A stretch of 59,228 nucleotides of DNA from CAZNPU01 sp964575335 (GTDB taxonomy: Bacteria > Planctomycetota > Phycisphaerae > Phycisphaerales > SM1A02). Where the stretch lies: positions 1 through 59,228 of the forward strand of contig CAZNPU010000021.1 of NCBI GenBank assembly GCA_964575335.1, in the 5' to 3' direction. A model generated the notes under the pieces. That model ran no database searches. It was not told the DNA's origin and was given only the letters and a program-made list of their open reading frames with translations. Positions 41,756-52,300 of the stretch are shown here, piece after piece (position 1 is the stretch's first letter; each line of letters starts with the position of its first letter). Both the position numbers and the translations under genes were made by a program.

Positions 41756-44347
41756 TCATTCTGGCGCATCGCTTGGTGAGGAAGATGATGATGGCGGCTG
41801 TTGGGGCGATGTTGCACTGCTGCTGCTCGTGGTGTTTTCACCCGCTGCGCGGCGTGCGGTTTCGTCCAACCGGCCGAAGTATCGCATGATGGCTTTGTGA
41901 TATCGCCGATGGACAGCTGAATCGTTGACGGCTCGTTCCGCCACATCCTGTGCCTGCCGCACGCGCTGCATGGGCTGGGATTGCTCGGCTGTTGATCCCG
42001 GCTCACCCATGTGTTCATTGGTCAGCCAGTCAGCGATGATCTGCCGGCCAGGATCGTCGCCGCGCAAATCCAGATCGCGGGTCTGCTGCGGCTGATAACG
42101 GTTGCCGTTGCGCTGCGCGCTTTGCGTATCGCCGCTGCCTGCTCCCGCCCCGCTGCTGCCGTCAGCGGAAGATTGCTGCTGCGGCTGACCGGGGGGCGTT
42201 TGTCCTTCGTTTTGCTGCTGCCACTGGCGCGCCCACTGCTCGCGCTGCTCGGGCGTCATGTTGTCGGACAATCTGTGAGCCGCTTCCCGCAACCGCTCGC
42301 TGCTTTGCCTGCGGTTCGCTGCACGATCACGCTGTTGAGCCAACTGACGCAGCCGCTCCGATGGCGATGATGAAGAAGAGGAAGGTTGTTGCGGCTGATT
42401 TGTTTCTTCGCCGCCTTCGCCTGATGATTGCTGACCCGGTTGGCCTCCACCGGGCTGGCGTTGCTGCTGCTGATCCTGCCGCCCTGCTGAATCAGACGAA
42501 CCTTCCCGCTGTTGTTGTTGCTGCTGTTGCGACGATTGCTGGTCCTGCGCGCTGGGCTGATCGGACGCATCTCCTCCGCCGCTGTCGCCGAGATGCTGCT
42601 CGTCCTGAGGCGATGAAGAAGGCGACGGCTGCGGCTGACCTTCCGTTTGACTGGGCGATTCCCCTTGCTGAGGCTGACCCTCACCGCCTTGCTGCGGCTG
42701 GCCTTCGCCCTGCTGCCCCGGCTGATCACCTGGCTGCTGTTGCTGACCCTGTTGATCCTGCTGCTGACTGTCGCGCTGCTGGGCCTGCTGCGATGATTCT
42801 GAGTGCGACTGGCCGGGCTGCTGCTGTTGATCGGATTGTTGCGACTGCTGATCGCCAGTCGGCTGCGACTCCGCGGCGTCGAACTCCTGCTGCTGTTGTT
42901 GCTGCTGTTGTTGTGGATCCTGCTGATCATTCAACTGCTGTGGCTGATCGCGATCTTGATCGTGCTGTTCCTGCGACTGTGGCTGCGGCTGCTCAGGTTC
43001 CGACGGGACAGCGGGATCAAGCTGCTCAGCTGCGTCGCGCAGCGTATCCGCCACATCCTGCATGTTGTCGCGAACCTGCTCATCGATTGCCTGCTGTTCC
43101 TGTAATTGCTGCCATTCCCGCGCCAATCGCTGGGCAAGTTCCTCATCAACGTTCTGCCGCAGAAGCTCCTCCTCCAGCTTCTGAGCTGACTGCGGATCGT
43201 TCATCAATTCCTGCAGCGTCTGGTCGTCCATCCCCTGATCACGCAACGTCTGCATGAGCTGCGCAGCCCGCTCTTCGCTGTTGACATCAGGCTGCTCAGC
43301 AGACTGCTGCACCTGCTGGCTGAGTTGACGGAGCCGTTCCGCAGCAGCGTGCCGCTCCGCTTCAGGAAGCTGCTGCTGCTCACGCAGCAATTCTTCCAAC
43401 AGCTCTCCAGCCTGCCCGAAATCGCCGCGCCGCAGCGCTTGCTCAAACTCCGCAGCAGACAGAGGACGGTGCGGCGACTCCAGCGCATCCATGCTGGAAA
43501 ATCGCCGGGCCATCTCTTCCATGGTTGCCAACTCGCGGTCAGCCTGCTGCGCGAGTCGATCCGCAAGCTGGGTCATCCGTGCTGCCGCCTCGTCGCGTGC
43601 TGCATCAATCTCCCGCTGCGATGCATTGCCTGAAGCGAACTGCTCCGCCAGGCGATCCAGAGCTTCAAGCTCAGCCTGCACCTCTTCATCAAGCGGTTCG
43701 TCCGGCGGCAACTCCATGCGCACGTGCTCAATGGCCTGCGTCAATTCTTCCGTGCGCTCCTGAATCAGCTGCGCCTGCTGCGGAGAAACCTGCGGCTGAG
43801 CAGCGCGCGTCGGCCAGTCCCACTGCGGCAGATACAACACCCCCAACACCAGCGCCAGCGACAACGCAATTGCAGCGCCCCAGATGCCGGTGATGCGCAC
43901 CGGAACAGCGCTGCGAACATCAACAGCCCCGGCCAACTGCTGCGCATCGCGCCGCACCAGTTCAGCAAACGCAGCATCCTGTTTCAACACAGCGGCCGTA
44001 TGCGGTGATGCACCGCTTTCAGCTTCGCCCGATACAAGTTCCGATATGTATGCAGCAGTGCCGATGCGGTCTTTCAGACCAAGAGTGCGGTCCAGCCGCA
44101 CCGCAACGGCAAGACGATCCGGTCGGGTAGCAAACGCATGGCCGAGGCCGGCAACCAAGCCCGCACCGGCAAGAATCGCATAGACAAACCACGGCAGGTT
44201 CAACTGCAACCCCCGGTCAAGCGCCAGCACAACCAGTGACAAGATGAGTCCAACGGTCAGGCCCCAGCCGGCGTCACGCAAGGCCCGATCCAGCAAATCT
44301 CGACGCCGGGCCTTTTCGATGAGTTGTTGACAGGTCTTGATGCTCAA
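41756..44347 (-). CDS. glutamine-rich membrane protein (DUF4175-like)
   Basis: The 863-residue product has two helices near the N-terminus (about 30-48 and 54-70) and one at about 160-178. A helical region (about 190-490) has many Arg, Glu and Leu. Then a very long low-complexity stretch rich in Gln, Gly, Ser and Pro (about 465-700, with runs such as Q-Q-Q-Q-Q-Q-Q-Q) follows, encoded by CTG/CAG-type triplets. The end has charged helical segments. The N-terminal layout fits DUF4175-like proteins found next to BatA-type VWA genes. It is upstream of the BatA-like gene and likely a partner. The repeat may vary in length between strains. Confidence 0.8.
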   Translation of the reverse strand: MSIKTCQQLIEKARRRDLLDRALRDAGWGLTVGLILSLVVLALDRGLQLNLPWFVYAILAGAGLVAGLGHAFATRPDRLAVAVRLDRTLGLKDRIGTAAYISELVSGEAESGASPHTAAVLKQDAAFAELVRRDAQQLAGAVDVRSAVPVRITGIWGAAIALSLALVLGVLYLPQWDWPTRAAQPQVSPQQAQLIQERTEELTQAIEHVRMELPPDEPLDEEVQAELEALDRLAEQFASGNASQREIDAARDEAAARMTQLADRLAQQADRELATMEEMARRFSSMDALESPHRPLSAAEFEQALRRGDFGQAGELLEELLREQQQLPEAERHAAAERLRQLSQQVQQSAEQPDVNSEERAAQLMQTLRDQGMDDQTLQELMNDPQSAQKLEEELLRQNVDEELAQRLAREWQQLQEQQAIDEQVRDNMQDVADTLRDAAEQLDPAVPSEPEQPQPQSQEQHDQDRDQPQQLNDQQDPQQQQQQQQQEFDAAESQPTGDQQSQQSDQQQQPGQSHSESSQQAQQRDSQQQDQQGQQQQPGDQPGQQGEGQPQQGGEGQPQQGESPSQTEGQPQPSPSSSPQDEQHLGDSGGGDASDQPSAQDQQSSQQQQQQQREGSSDSAGRQDQQQQRQPGGGQPGQQSSGEGGEETNQPQQPSSSSSSPSERLRQLAQQRDRAANRRQSSERLREAAHRLSDNMTPEQREQWARQWQQQNEGQTPPGQPQQQSSADGSSGAGAGSGDTQSAQRNGNRYQPQQTRDLDLRGDDPGRQIIADWLTNEHMGEPGSTAEQSQPMQRVRQAQDVAERAVNDSAVHRRYHKAIMRYFGRLDETARRAAGENTTSSSSATSPQQPPSSSSSPSDAPE

Positions 44348-44844
44348 CAGCCGCCCTCAACGTTGTTGCGTTTGAATGACCAACTGGCTCCGTGCAGTAT
44401 TTCGCAGGCAGCCTGCGGTTTGTTCATCTCGCTCACGTCTCAATCATATGAAGCCAGCCGCCATCGGACCCGTTTTGACCTGCCGCAAAGGTGGATTGCG
44501 GGCCAGACCCGCAGCACAGCCATTGAGGAAAGCGGCGCAAGCTGCGGAAGGCGGCGGTTATCCGTCATCCATCGCAATGGACGCCCAAATTGACACCGTC
44601 TCAATGCTGGAATGATTTGCACAAGATTTCTGCAAGCTGGATGGAACTGCTGGGCCTCCTGGTGCGTTAGTACCAGTGGCGGGCCGCAGCATTCCGCCAA
44701 TGCCTCCTACCTGTTTTCGAGAGTCCTTCTCCTCTTCCCCCACACGGCTTGGATGGGTTCTGACCCGTTCAGGCCGTTTCTCGTTGAATTGACGTTCTGC
44801 CATATCTTGGGACGTAGCGGCGTATCTGGTACAACACAACAACA
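44348..44844. other. divergent intergenic region
   Basis: A 497-base gap between the Gln-rich gene and the DUF1570-like gene, which must hold promoters for both. TTGACG occurs at 44789-44794 with no good -10 at the proper distance. I saw no structured RNA, small gene or repeat here. Confidence 0.4.
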
Positions 44845-46155
44845 ATGGTGACGAAACTCGCGGCAAGCCGAATACCGCGCGCCTGGTCTGTTCTCAGCGC
44901 AATCGCCCTGGTCTTCCTGTTCGCAGCCGGCAACACAGCACACGCGCAACAACAGCGCAAGGCGCAGCTTTCCTGGTGGGATCGCGCGCCTGAACAAAAG
45001 CTCGGACACTACTGGGTCAAAAGCGATCTGCCTGCAGCCGAAACCCGGCGTCTGGCGCGGCATTTGAACCTCATGTATGCAGAATATTCCAAACGCCTGG
45101 CGTCGTTGCCGGTGCGGAATGAAGAGCTGCTCAACGTGCTCATATTCGAGCGACGCGAGGATTACCTGCTGACGCTTCGCGCACGCTACGGCGTAGATGG
45201 CACGGGCAGCGGCGGCATGTTCTTCGTCACGCCCAGCGGCAGTGGATTGGCGTTCTGGACCGAAGGACTGCCGGCGCGACGCATTGAACATGTCATTCAG
45301 CATGAAGGCTTCCACCAGTTCGCCTACAGCCGCTTCGGCCCTGATTTGCCCATCTGGGTCAATGAGGGGCTGGCGGAGTTCTTCGGCGAGTCAGTGGTGG
45401 TGGGCACAACACTGGTTCTGGGCCAGAATAATCCGCGCGTATTGGCTGCGGTGAAGGAGGCCATCGAGCGCAACGAATACGTGCCGTTTGAACAGATGCT
45501 CTCCATGACGCCGGCTTCGTGGGGTGCGGCGGTGCGCAACGGCAGCGCCAGCCTGCAATATCACCAGGCATGGTCGATGGTGCACTTTCTGGTGTATGGC
45601 GACGGCGGACGATATGTGAACGCCTTTGAAACGTATCTGCGGCACCTCAACGCGGGCCTGCCGTCGGATGAAGCCTTCCGCCGTGCCTTCGGCAACGATA
45701 TTGCCGCCTTCGAAAAACGTTGGAAGCAGTATGCCCTGGCGGCTAAACCCAGCTCGTTTCTCAGCGCGATGGAGCGCATCGAGTTCCTGGCTGAAGGCTT
45801 GCTGGAGCTGCGCCGTCGAAACATCTTTCCCGAAACATTGGAGCAGGTGCGGGAAGAATTGCGCCGAATCGAATTCACCCACACCATTGAGGTGCATGGC
45901 GTTAAAGTGACGCTCAAAGCCGAAGACGATGCGCTTTTCGAAATTCCCAAAGACGATCTGTGCAAAGCGCAGCCGACATTCACCATTGAAAAGATAAACG
46001 CCGCAAAGCTCCCCATTCGCCAGCGCGTGGCAGAGCAGAACAACCCCTCGCCCCCGTTGCTGGGGACGGCTGATCTGCGGCCGCGCAGCCTGCATGTGAA
46101 ATGGCTGCGCAATGAAGACAACACCGCTTTCAGCTACGAGATCGTAGTGCAGTAA
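44845..46155 (+). CDS. secreted DUF1570-like zinc metallopeptidase
   Basis: The 436-residue product has a signal peptide (about 1-34). The HExxH motif H-E-G-F-H (His153, Glu154, His157) is followed by W-V-N-E-G-L-A-E-F-F with Glu174, the usual third zinc ligand of gluzincins, 17 residues on. Family members are exported planctomycete proteins assumed to be peptidases. The C-terminal half (about 260-436) has a helix and a beta-rich segment without known motifs. It is convergent with addA. Substrate unknown. Confidence 0.82.
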   Translation: MVTKLAASRIPRAWSVLSAIALVFLFAAGNTAHAQQQRKAQLSWWDRAPEQKLGHYWVKSDLPAAETRRLARHLNLMYAEYSKRLASLPVRNEELLNVLIFERREDYLLTLRARYGVDGTGSGGMFFVTPSGSGLAFWTEGLPARRIEHVIQHEGFHQFAYSRFGPDLPIWVNEGLAEFFGESVVVGTTLVLGQNNPRVLAAVKEAIERNEYVPFEQMLSMTPASWGAAVRNGSASLQYHQAWSMVHFLVYGDGGRYVNAFETYLRHLNAGLPSDEAFRRAFGNDIAAFEKRWKQYALAAKPSSFLSAMERIEFLAEGLLELRRRNIFPETLEQVREELRRIEFTHTIEVHGVKVTLKAEDDALFEIPKDDLCKAQPTFTIEKINAAKLPIRQRVAEQNNPSPPLLGTADLRPRSLHVKWLRNEDNTAFSYEIVVQ

Positions 46156-46191
46156 ACATGCAGTGCGGAACAGGTTCTTGCGCATTGACGT

Positions 46192-49100
46192 TCACAACGT
46201 CACGGCAACGTCCGGCACAACAAACAGCAGCATCATCTCAATCTGTTGATGATCGAGCTTGAACAGCTCCGCCACAGCGTCACGGTATGTTTCGAGCTGC
46301 GGCCGGTAGTGCTCCGCGTGCTGCACAGCTTCATCCGCAGTAATTGAATCGGTTTTGATGTCGATGACGGTTGCTAATTCAACAACGCCGTTCGGATCGC
46401 ACCGCATCACCAATCGATCAATGAAGCCGGTCTGCACGCTGCCATTCACGGTGCGGGCAAACGGCAACTCGCAGTACAGGCGTGTTCGATCCTTATCTGA
46501 ATCCTCGCGTGTGAAAACGGCGCGCACCTGCGGCTGTTGAAGCATGCGGCGGAATGCCTGCACCTGCTCGCTGGCCCACGACTCACCGCGGCGCGGCGCT
46601 GCTGCGAGTGCGATGTTCAGCAGCGCAGCATCATCGGCAAGCTCATGCTGATCGAGCCAGCGGAGATGCTGGAACAGCGCATGCAGTGCGGTGCCCCGCT
46701 CGCGGGCTTCGACAGCGGGAAGTTTGAGATACGGCGCGATGGATTTGCCGTTGCGCTTCTTTGTCACGGCAGTGGAGGCGGCATCGGCACTGATGCCGCG
46801 CGATGCGGCCTGTGCGGATGAATCAGGTGCAAATGTAATCGCAGTGATCGGCGCTGCTTCTGAAATCGTCGGCAGCGGTTTGAACTTTGCGTGCTTCGTC
46901 CATTTCGGATCGCCATACGCGTAGGCGACGCTGTCGGGTTCGGGTTCGCCGTCAATCAGCGCGCACCGCAATACACCGCTGATTTTTTTCGGGATCGCTC
47001 TTTCCCGCTCAGCCGGGGGATCAATGAACATATACAGCCCATGTATGGCGCGCGTGATCGCCACATAGAGAAGACTCAGGCTCTCGCGCACCGTTCGGCG
47101 ACGATCCCGCTCGAACAGCGGCTGCAGTTCGGGCACAAGCGCCAGCGTGTCCTTGTTCATGTATCGGCACACGCGCTGGATTGGTCCAGTTTCGCCGACG
47201 CGATCAAACACCACCGGCGGCGACTTTTCGCCGGTGAGTTGGCCTTCAAGCTCCGGCAGCACCACCGCGTCAAACTCCAAACCCTTGGCCTGATGAATCG
47301 TCATGACCTGGACCGGCGCGGGCTGGATATCCGCCACTGCGGTCGTCTCCACCAGCTCGATGAAATGACTGGTGCGCAGCGACGCGTATTCATCGTGCCT
47401 TCCCGCAAGCTCGACCAGTTGCAAAACGCGCCGCAGCTCACGCGCATCGCAAGCGCCGGCAATTGCGCTGGTCCATTCCGCAAGCGTCTGGCAGTATCCG
47501 ACATCGAGCAGACGCCGCCGCACCTCATGGGCGATGCGATGACGCTGTGGGCGATTGTTGAATTCAGTCAGGCCGACTGCTGCACCTAAAGGCGAGCAGG
47601 CTACGTTGAACGCAGCAACGGTATCGTCGGGATGATCCGCCAACTGCAGCAGATCGAGCATCGCATTGACCGCGGGCGCGTCGCACAACGGCCCCCCGCC
47701 GCGGCCGCTCACCGGAATGCTGCGCCGGCTCGGCCCCAATTCGTATAGCATCTGCGCCACCGCCTTGTTTGAGCGCGTGAGCACCGCAATCCGCATGGCG
47801 GGCTGCTCACGATGCAGCTGCGCCACAAGATCGGCTGCTGCAGCAAACCGAATCTCGACTTTGTCCTCATCTTCAAGCGCGCGGCGGCAGACGCGCAGTT
47901 CCGCATAGCCGGGCAATTTCGTGCGCGCAGTATTGTGCGTGGTAAAACCGGCCTGCCACGTGCGCGCCGCATCCTGAAAATCCGCTAGCGCCGGATTCTG
48001 ATCAATCGATTCAAAAACCTGATTGACCACATCCATGATGATCGGCGATGAGCGATAGCTGCACGCCAGTTGCTGCTGCCTGATTGCAATTGAACCGTCC
48101 GAACCCGCCAGCAATCGAGGCAGTTCATCAAACACTTCCGGCGCCGCCTGCCGCCAGCCGTAGATCGACTGCTTCACGTCGCCAACGCAGAAGAACGTGC
48201 GCTGCGGCGGCGCATAGCTCACCAGTTCCAGCGCGATCGGCTCCAGGGCCCGCCACTGCGCGATGCTGGTGTCCTGAAACTCATCCAGCAGGAGATGCTG
48301 GAGCTGCGCATCAAGACGAAAACTGATTTCCTCAAGCTGCCCAAGCTGGCGGGCGCGGCTCATCGCTGCAGTCAGATCAGCAAATGTGATCGAACGCTGC
48401 GCACGCTTCACCGCTTCATAATGCTGATGGAACAGATGCAGCAGTTGATGCGTGGCGATGGTCTGATCGCGCACGCGGCCGACCAGTTCGGCGCGAGCGT
48501 GCGCCACCAGCGGCATGTAGGCGGCAATGAGATCCGGATGGATCGGCTTGTTGTAATACGTATCGCCGCCCTGAGCGATGATCCTCGCCATTCCCGTGCT
48601 GATGAACGCTTCCCAATCCCATTGCCGGGCGCGCGCACAGTCTGCCTGATGTGCCCTGACGTGCCGCCCGTCGCTGCCACACGGAGCGTTTTCCAGCCGC
48701 TGAATCGCCTGAACCAACCGGGGCATAGTCAATTTGCCGGGCAGTTCGGGCACACATTCCCATGCCTGCGGATCAGTTTCGCAATACAGCGCATACAGAT
48801 CGGTTACAACCTGATCAATCGTGTCCATTACGCTGCGCTGCGATGAACCTTGCGTGAGCAGCCGCAGCAGATCGACAAGCTCCTGGGGATTCTGTTCATC
48901 GAGCATCCGCCGCACTGCGTCGTCCCGCATTTGCCGCGCCTGAGCTTCGTCTACGACTTCCGCTCCCAGCGGCACATCCAGCTCGATCGCGAACGACCGC
49001 ACGACCGAGGCGAAAAAGCTGTCGAGCGTTCGTATCTGCATCTGGTGCAGGTTGCGCGTCAACAAGGTGAGCAGGCTGACAATATCGCGCCGCGACAACG

Positions 49101-49374
49101 ATGCTGCGCCAAGATGTTTCGCCAGTTCGCGCCGCTCCGCTGCCTCATCGGCCGCCCTGGCCAGGCGCAGCAGAATGCGATCGCGAATCTGCCCTGCCGC
49201 CAAGCGCGTGAATGTGGTAGCGAGGATGCTCGACGGCGCCGCGCCGGCTGCGATCAACTGCAGATAGCGGTTGGTGAGTTGAAATGTTTTGCCTGATCCG
49301 GCGCTGGCGCGAATGGAAACGTGCGCCAGGTTGGAAGTATCGATCGCAGGAACAGGCGATGTCATGGACGTCAT
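46192..49374 (-). CDS. addA: AddA-type helicase/nuclease (RecB family)
   Basis: The 1060-residue protein is the helicase subunit of a RecBCD-equivalent complex that resects double-strand breaks. Walker A is S-A-G-S-G-K-T (24-30). UvrD-like motifs follow: L-L-L-D-E-F-Q-D-T (Walker B), V-G-D-V-K-Q-S-I-Y-G-W-R, V-M-T-I-H-Q-A-K-G-L-E-F-D-A and L-L-Y-V-A-I-T-R-A. The C-terminus has the RecB-type nuclease core with G-F-I-D-R-L and V-I-D-I-K-T (about 1000-1006). ATG 49374 overlaps the addB stop by four bases, so the two are translationally coupled. Length is a little short for AddA. Confidence 0.9.
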   Translation of the reverse strand: MTSMTSPVPAIDTSNLAHVSIRASAGSGKTFQLTNRYLQLIAAGAAPSSILATTFTRLAAGQIRDRILLRLARAADEAAERRELAKHLGAASLSRRDIVSLLTLLTRNLHQMQIRTLDSFFASVVRSFAIELDVPLGAEVVDEAQARQMRDDAVRRMLDEQNPQELVDLLRLLTQGSSQRSVMDTIDQVVTDLYALYCETDPQAWECVPELPGKLTMPRLVQAIQRLENAPCGSDGRHVRAHQADCARARQWDWEAFISTGMARIIAQGGDTYYNKPIHPDLIAAYMPLVAHARAELVGRVRDQTIATHQLLHLFHQHYEAVKRAQRSITFADLTAAMSRARQLGQLEEISFRLDAQLQHLLLDEFQDTSIAQWRALEPIALELVSYAPPQRTFFCVGDVKQSIYGWRQAAPEVFDELPRLLAGSDGSIAIRQQQLACSYRSSPIIMDVVNQVFESIDQNPALADFQDAARTWQAGFTTHNTARTKLPGYAELRVCRRALEDEDKVEIRFAAAADLVAQLHREQPAMRIAVLTRSNKAVAQMLYELGPSRRSIPVSGRGGGPLCDAPAVNAMLDLLQLADHPDDTVAAFNVACSPLGAAVGLTEFNNRPQRHRIAHEVRRRLLDVGYCQTLAEWTSAIAGACDARELRRVLQLVELAGRHDEYASLRTSHFIELVETTAVADIQPAPVQVMTIHQAKGLEFDAVVLPELEGQLTGEKSPPVVFDRVGETGPIQRVCRYMNKDTLALVPELQPLFERDRRRTVRESLSLLYVAITRAIHGLYMFIDPPAERERAIPKKISGVLRCALIDGEPEPDSVAYAYGDPKWTKHAKFKPLPTISEAAPITAITFAPDSSAQAASRGISADAASTAVTKKRNGKSIAPYLKLPAVEARERGTALHALFQHLRWLDQHELADDAALLNIALAAAPRRGESWASEQVQAFRRMLQQPQVRAVFTREDSDKDRTRLYCELPFARTVNGSVQTGFIDRLVMRCDPNGVVELATVIDIKTDSITADEAVQHAEHYRPQLETYRDAVAELFKLDHQQIEMMLLFVVPDVAVTL

Positions 49375-52300
49375 TCGTCGCCCTCCTCTGCTTCGCCTGC
49401 GCCAAAGACCAGCGACTGGCAGATGCGCGCAAAGATGTCATAAGACGGATCAACATCGCTGCGCATTGCAAAGTCGCCGCTTCGAATGCGACGCACGATC
49501 TCGCGCGCCAGATCGATCGCCTGTTCAAGCTGCTCGCAACTCCATTCCGCCAGTCGCAGCCGTACGCCGTCGGTTTGCTGCGGCAGCACGATATAGCCCA
49601 GGTCGATCTCGCCTTCGATGCCCAGATCGGCGTGCGTGGCCAGGTAGTGATACAGCGGAAGCTGCAGGTCCAGCCATTCGAGGTCTTCCTCAACCAGCCG
49701 CTCTCTGCCGTGGTGGGTCTTGTGCGGCGACTGACCCGATTCACTGGTTTTGTAATCGATGATCAGCCATCTGCCTGTGGTTTCATTGCGATCGATGCGG
49801 TCGATCTTGCCGTGGATCGGCATGGGCTGATCGCCCGGCACATCCAGCGGCACGACTCCCGCAAAGGACAACTCACAATGCATGATGCGCCACCCCAGAG
49901 CGCGATGCTGAGCCTGAAAACGCGCGAACGATCGCAAACGCTGCTGCAGGCGAGCTAATTGAATGCGAACCGCCGGCATCGGCTTGGGGCCGAAGCGCTG
50001 TCGGGCCACGTCGGCAAGCGTGTCGAGAAGATATGTTTCGATCTCACGCTCGTTTTCCGCAAGCGACAGTTCATGATGCTTGCCGAACGCGCACAGCACA
50101 TCGTGCGCCAACGTGCCGAACGATCCCGGATCCATTTCCACCGCGTCGTCATCGAAGTGTTCAAGCCGCAGCAGTTTCTCCAGCGCAAAGCGATACGGAC
50201 ATGCCAGGTATGCGCGAAAGTCGGTTACGTTCATTCGCTGCACGCTGGGCATCTGTGCGGGCAGGGGCGGCACGGTAAAAAGCGACGTTGCACCGTGCGC
50301 AGGCATGCCGATCGGCGGGAGCTTCACAGCATCAACCTGTTCATCGCACATCGCGCGGATGCGGCGCAGGAGCGTTTCTTCATCGCAGGCCAGCAGCAGA
50401 CGGCTGGGCGTCAGCGGATCACCGTCGGCAGTGTGTCGGCCCACAATGAGCGTGAAACGCTCACGGCTGTGGCGCATCGCTTCCAGCAGATACGCATCGC
50501 GCGCATAGCGGCTGGCGTTGCATGTCAAACCAAGCTTGCTGCGCAGCGCATCGGGCAGAAACAAATCGCCGGCAATGGCTTCAGGTACGCGGCCGTCATT
50601 GAAACCAGCAATGACCAACGCTGGCGCCAGATCAAGATGCAGTTCCAACCAGCCGAGCATTGCAATCTGCTGCGGGTCGGTTTCCTGCACAATGCTGTTG
50701 CCTGCAACAAGCGTCAGGAGCAGGCGAATCGCCCCCGCAGCGTCGGTACGCGGCTGCAATCGCTGGGGAATCGAAACCAGTTCGGTCATGCACTCACGCA
50801 TCGCGACGCAGGCCTCGAGCGCAGCGCGTGCGGCCGGCTCTTCGCTCGTGGCGTCCAGTGTGTCGTACACGCGCAACAGCACATCAAGAATCGGCTGGCA
50901 CCAGTGCGATATATGACGCAGTTGACGCTTGCGATGCACCTTGCTCCCGCCGGACTGATTCCAGTCATGCGGCACAAGCGGCGCCAACAGCGTATGCACC
51001 GCTTTATACAACTGCTTCAACCACCGACGACGGGCCAGATCGCCAAGCCACTTGCCTGAGAGTCGATCGTGAAGGTGATCGGCAAAGTACTGGTCCAGCA
51101 ACATCAGCCAGTCGGTAACGCCTTCACCAGCCTGCAGCGCATCTACACCTGTTGGTTGCGAAGGCAGCGGAAGACCATCGTGCAGCGCCAATTGCGCGGT
51201 GAATGCCTGTTCATGCCGCAGCAGCCACGATTCGATATCCGGATGCCGCAATAGCGCTGCAAAGTTCGCAAAACGCTGATCGGTCAGCCAATCAGCAATC
51301 GCAGACAGCAACCGGTACGGTGCGGATCGGCGGATCGATCGTCCCAGCGCGCTATCGACGCGCACGCCGGCCCAGCGTGCATTGCGCTCAATGACCGGCG
51401 CAAGCGACGAATCGCCAAGACCAATGGTGATTTGTGTTGCGGCATATTGTTCGCCGAAGCCGGCAAGGGTGCGCAGCGTTTCCTGAGCCTGATCTTCAGG
51501 CCGGTCAGCCACGCGAATGTGCGCATCATCGATGTCAATCGTCACATCCGACCATGCAGCAGGCGCGACGCACCCGAATTCATCAAAGCGGTCGCGCATC
51601 GATTCGGGCGCATGAATGAGCGCCGTCACATGCTCGTCATACAGCGTGATGACCGTTCGTTGCACTGCATTGAGCTCTGCAATTCCAATGAGCACGATGT
51701 GCCGATCGCCCCGGGCGCTTTCATTCTGTGCCGCTCGTCGAAGCCAGAAGCGACGAACCTGATGCAGATCAGCCAGACCTGCTTTTTTCAGCTCTTTGCG
51801 ATAGATGCGATGCAGTGCAGCCAGCGTGCGCCAGCGCTCGCTTTCGCGAAACATTTCCAGCCGCTCAGCCAGCGCTTCCACGTCACCAAACGACTGGTTG
51901 CCGCCTGCAAGCTCAGCATGCGTGTGCGCTATCGCGGCAGCCAGTTCATACCAGCCAAGCAGATCGTGGTGATCCGGTTTCAGCGGCAACAGCGGCTGCA
52001 GAATGCTCTCATCCGCCTTGCGCAACGCACGCATCCAGGCAAATACAGATTCGGTTTCCGTGGCAATCGGCCTGGCTGGCTCATTGTGCTGCAGGAGATC
52101 ATTGACCATCGACCCGGGCGTAAGCACCGCTGGCGGAAGCAGTTCAATCCCTCGCATGCGGCATTGAGCAAGCAACTCCGAAAGCAGCACGCGACCGGCG
52201 CGTCGTCCCGGCAGCACGCAGCACACATGCCGCAGATCACAAAGCGTCGCACCGGTGGTTGATGCTGATGCAGATGCGGATGACGCCCGACCACGCTTTG

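Noticed and set aside
42361..43257. A 298-codon rightward frame opposite the Gln-rich gene
   Set aside because: Its Ala/Asp-rich composition is the antisense reading of the CAG/CTG-type triplets.
44348..44844. Possible RNase P or SRP RNA between the Gln-rich and DUF1570-like genes
   Set aside because: A GAGGAAAG piece near 44525 hints at RNase P RNA, but the rest of the consensus is missing, and no SRP motif is present.
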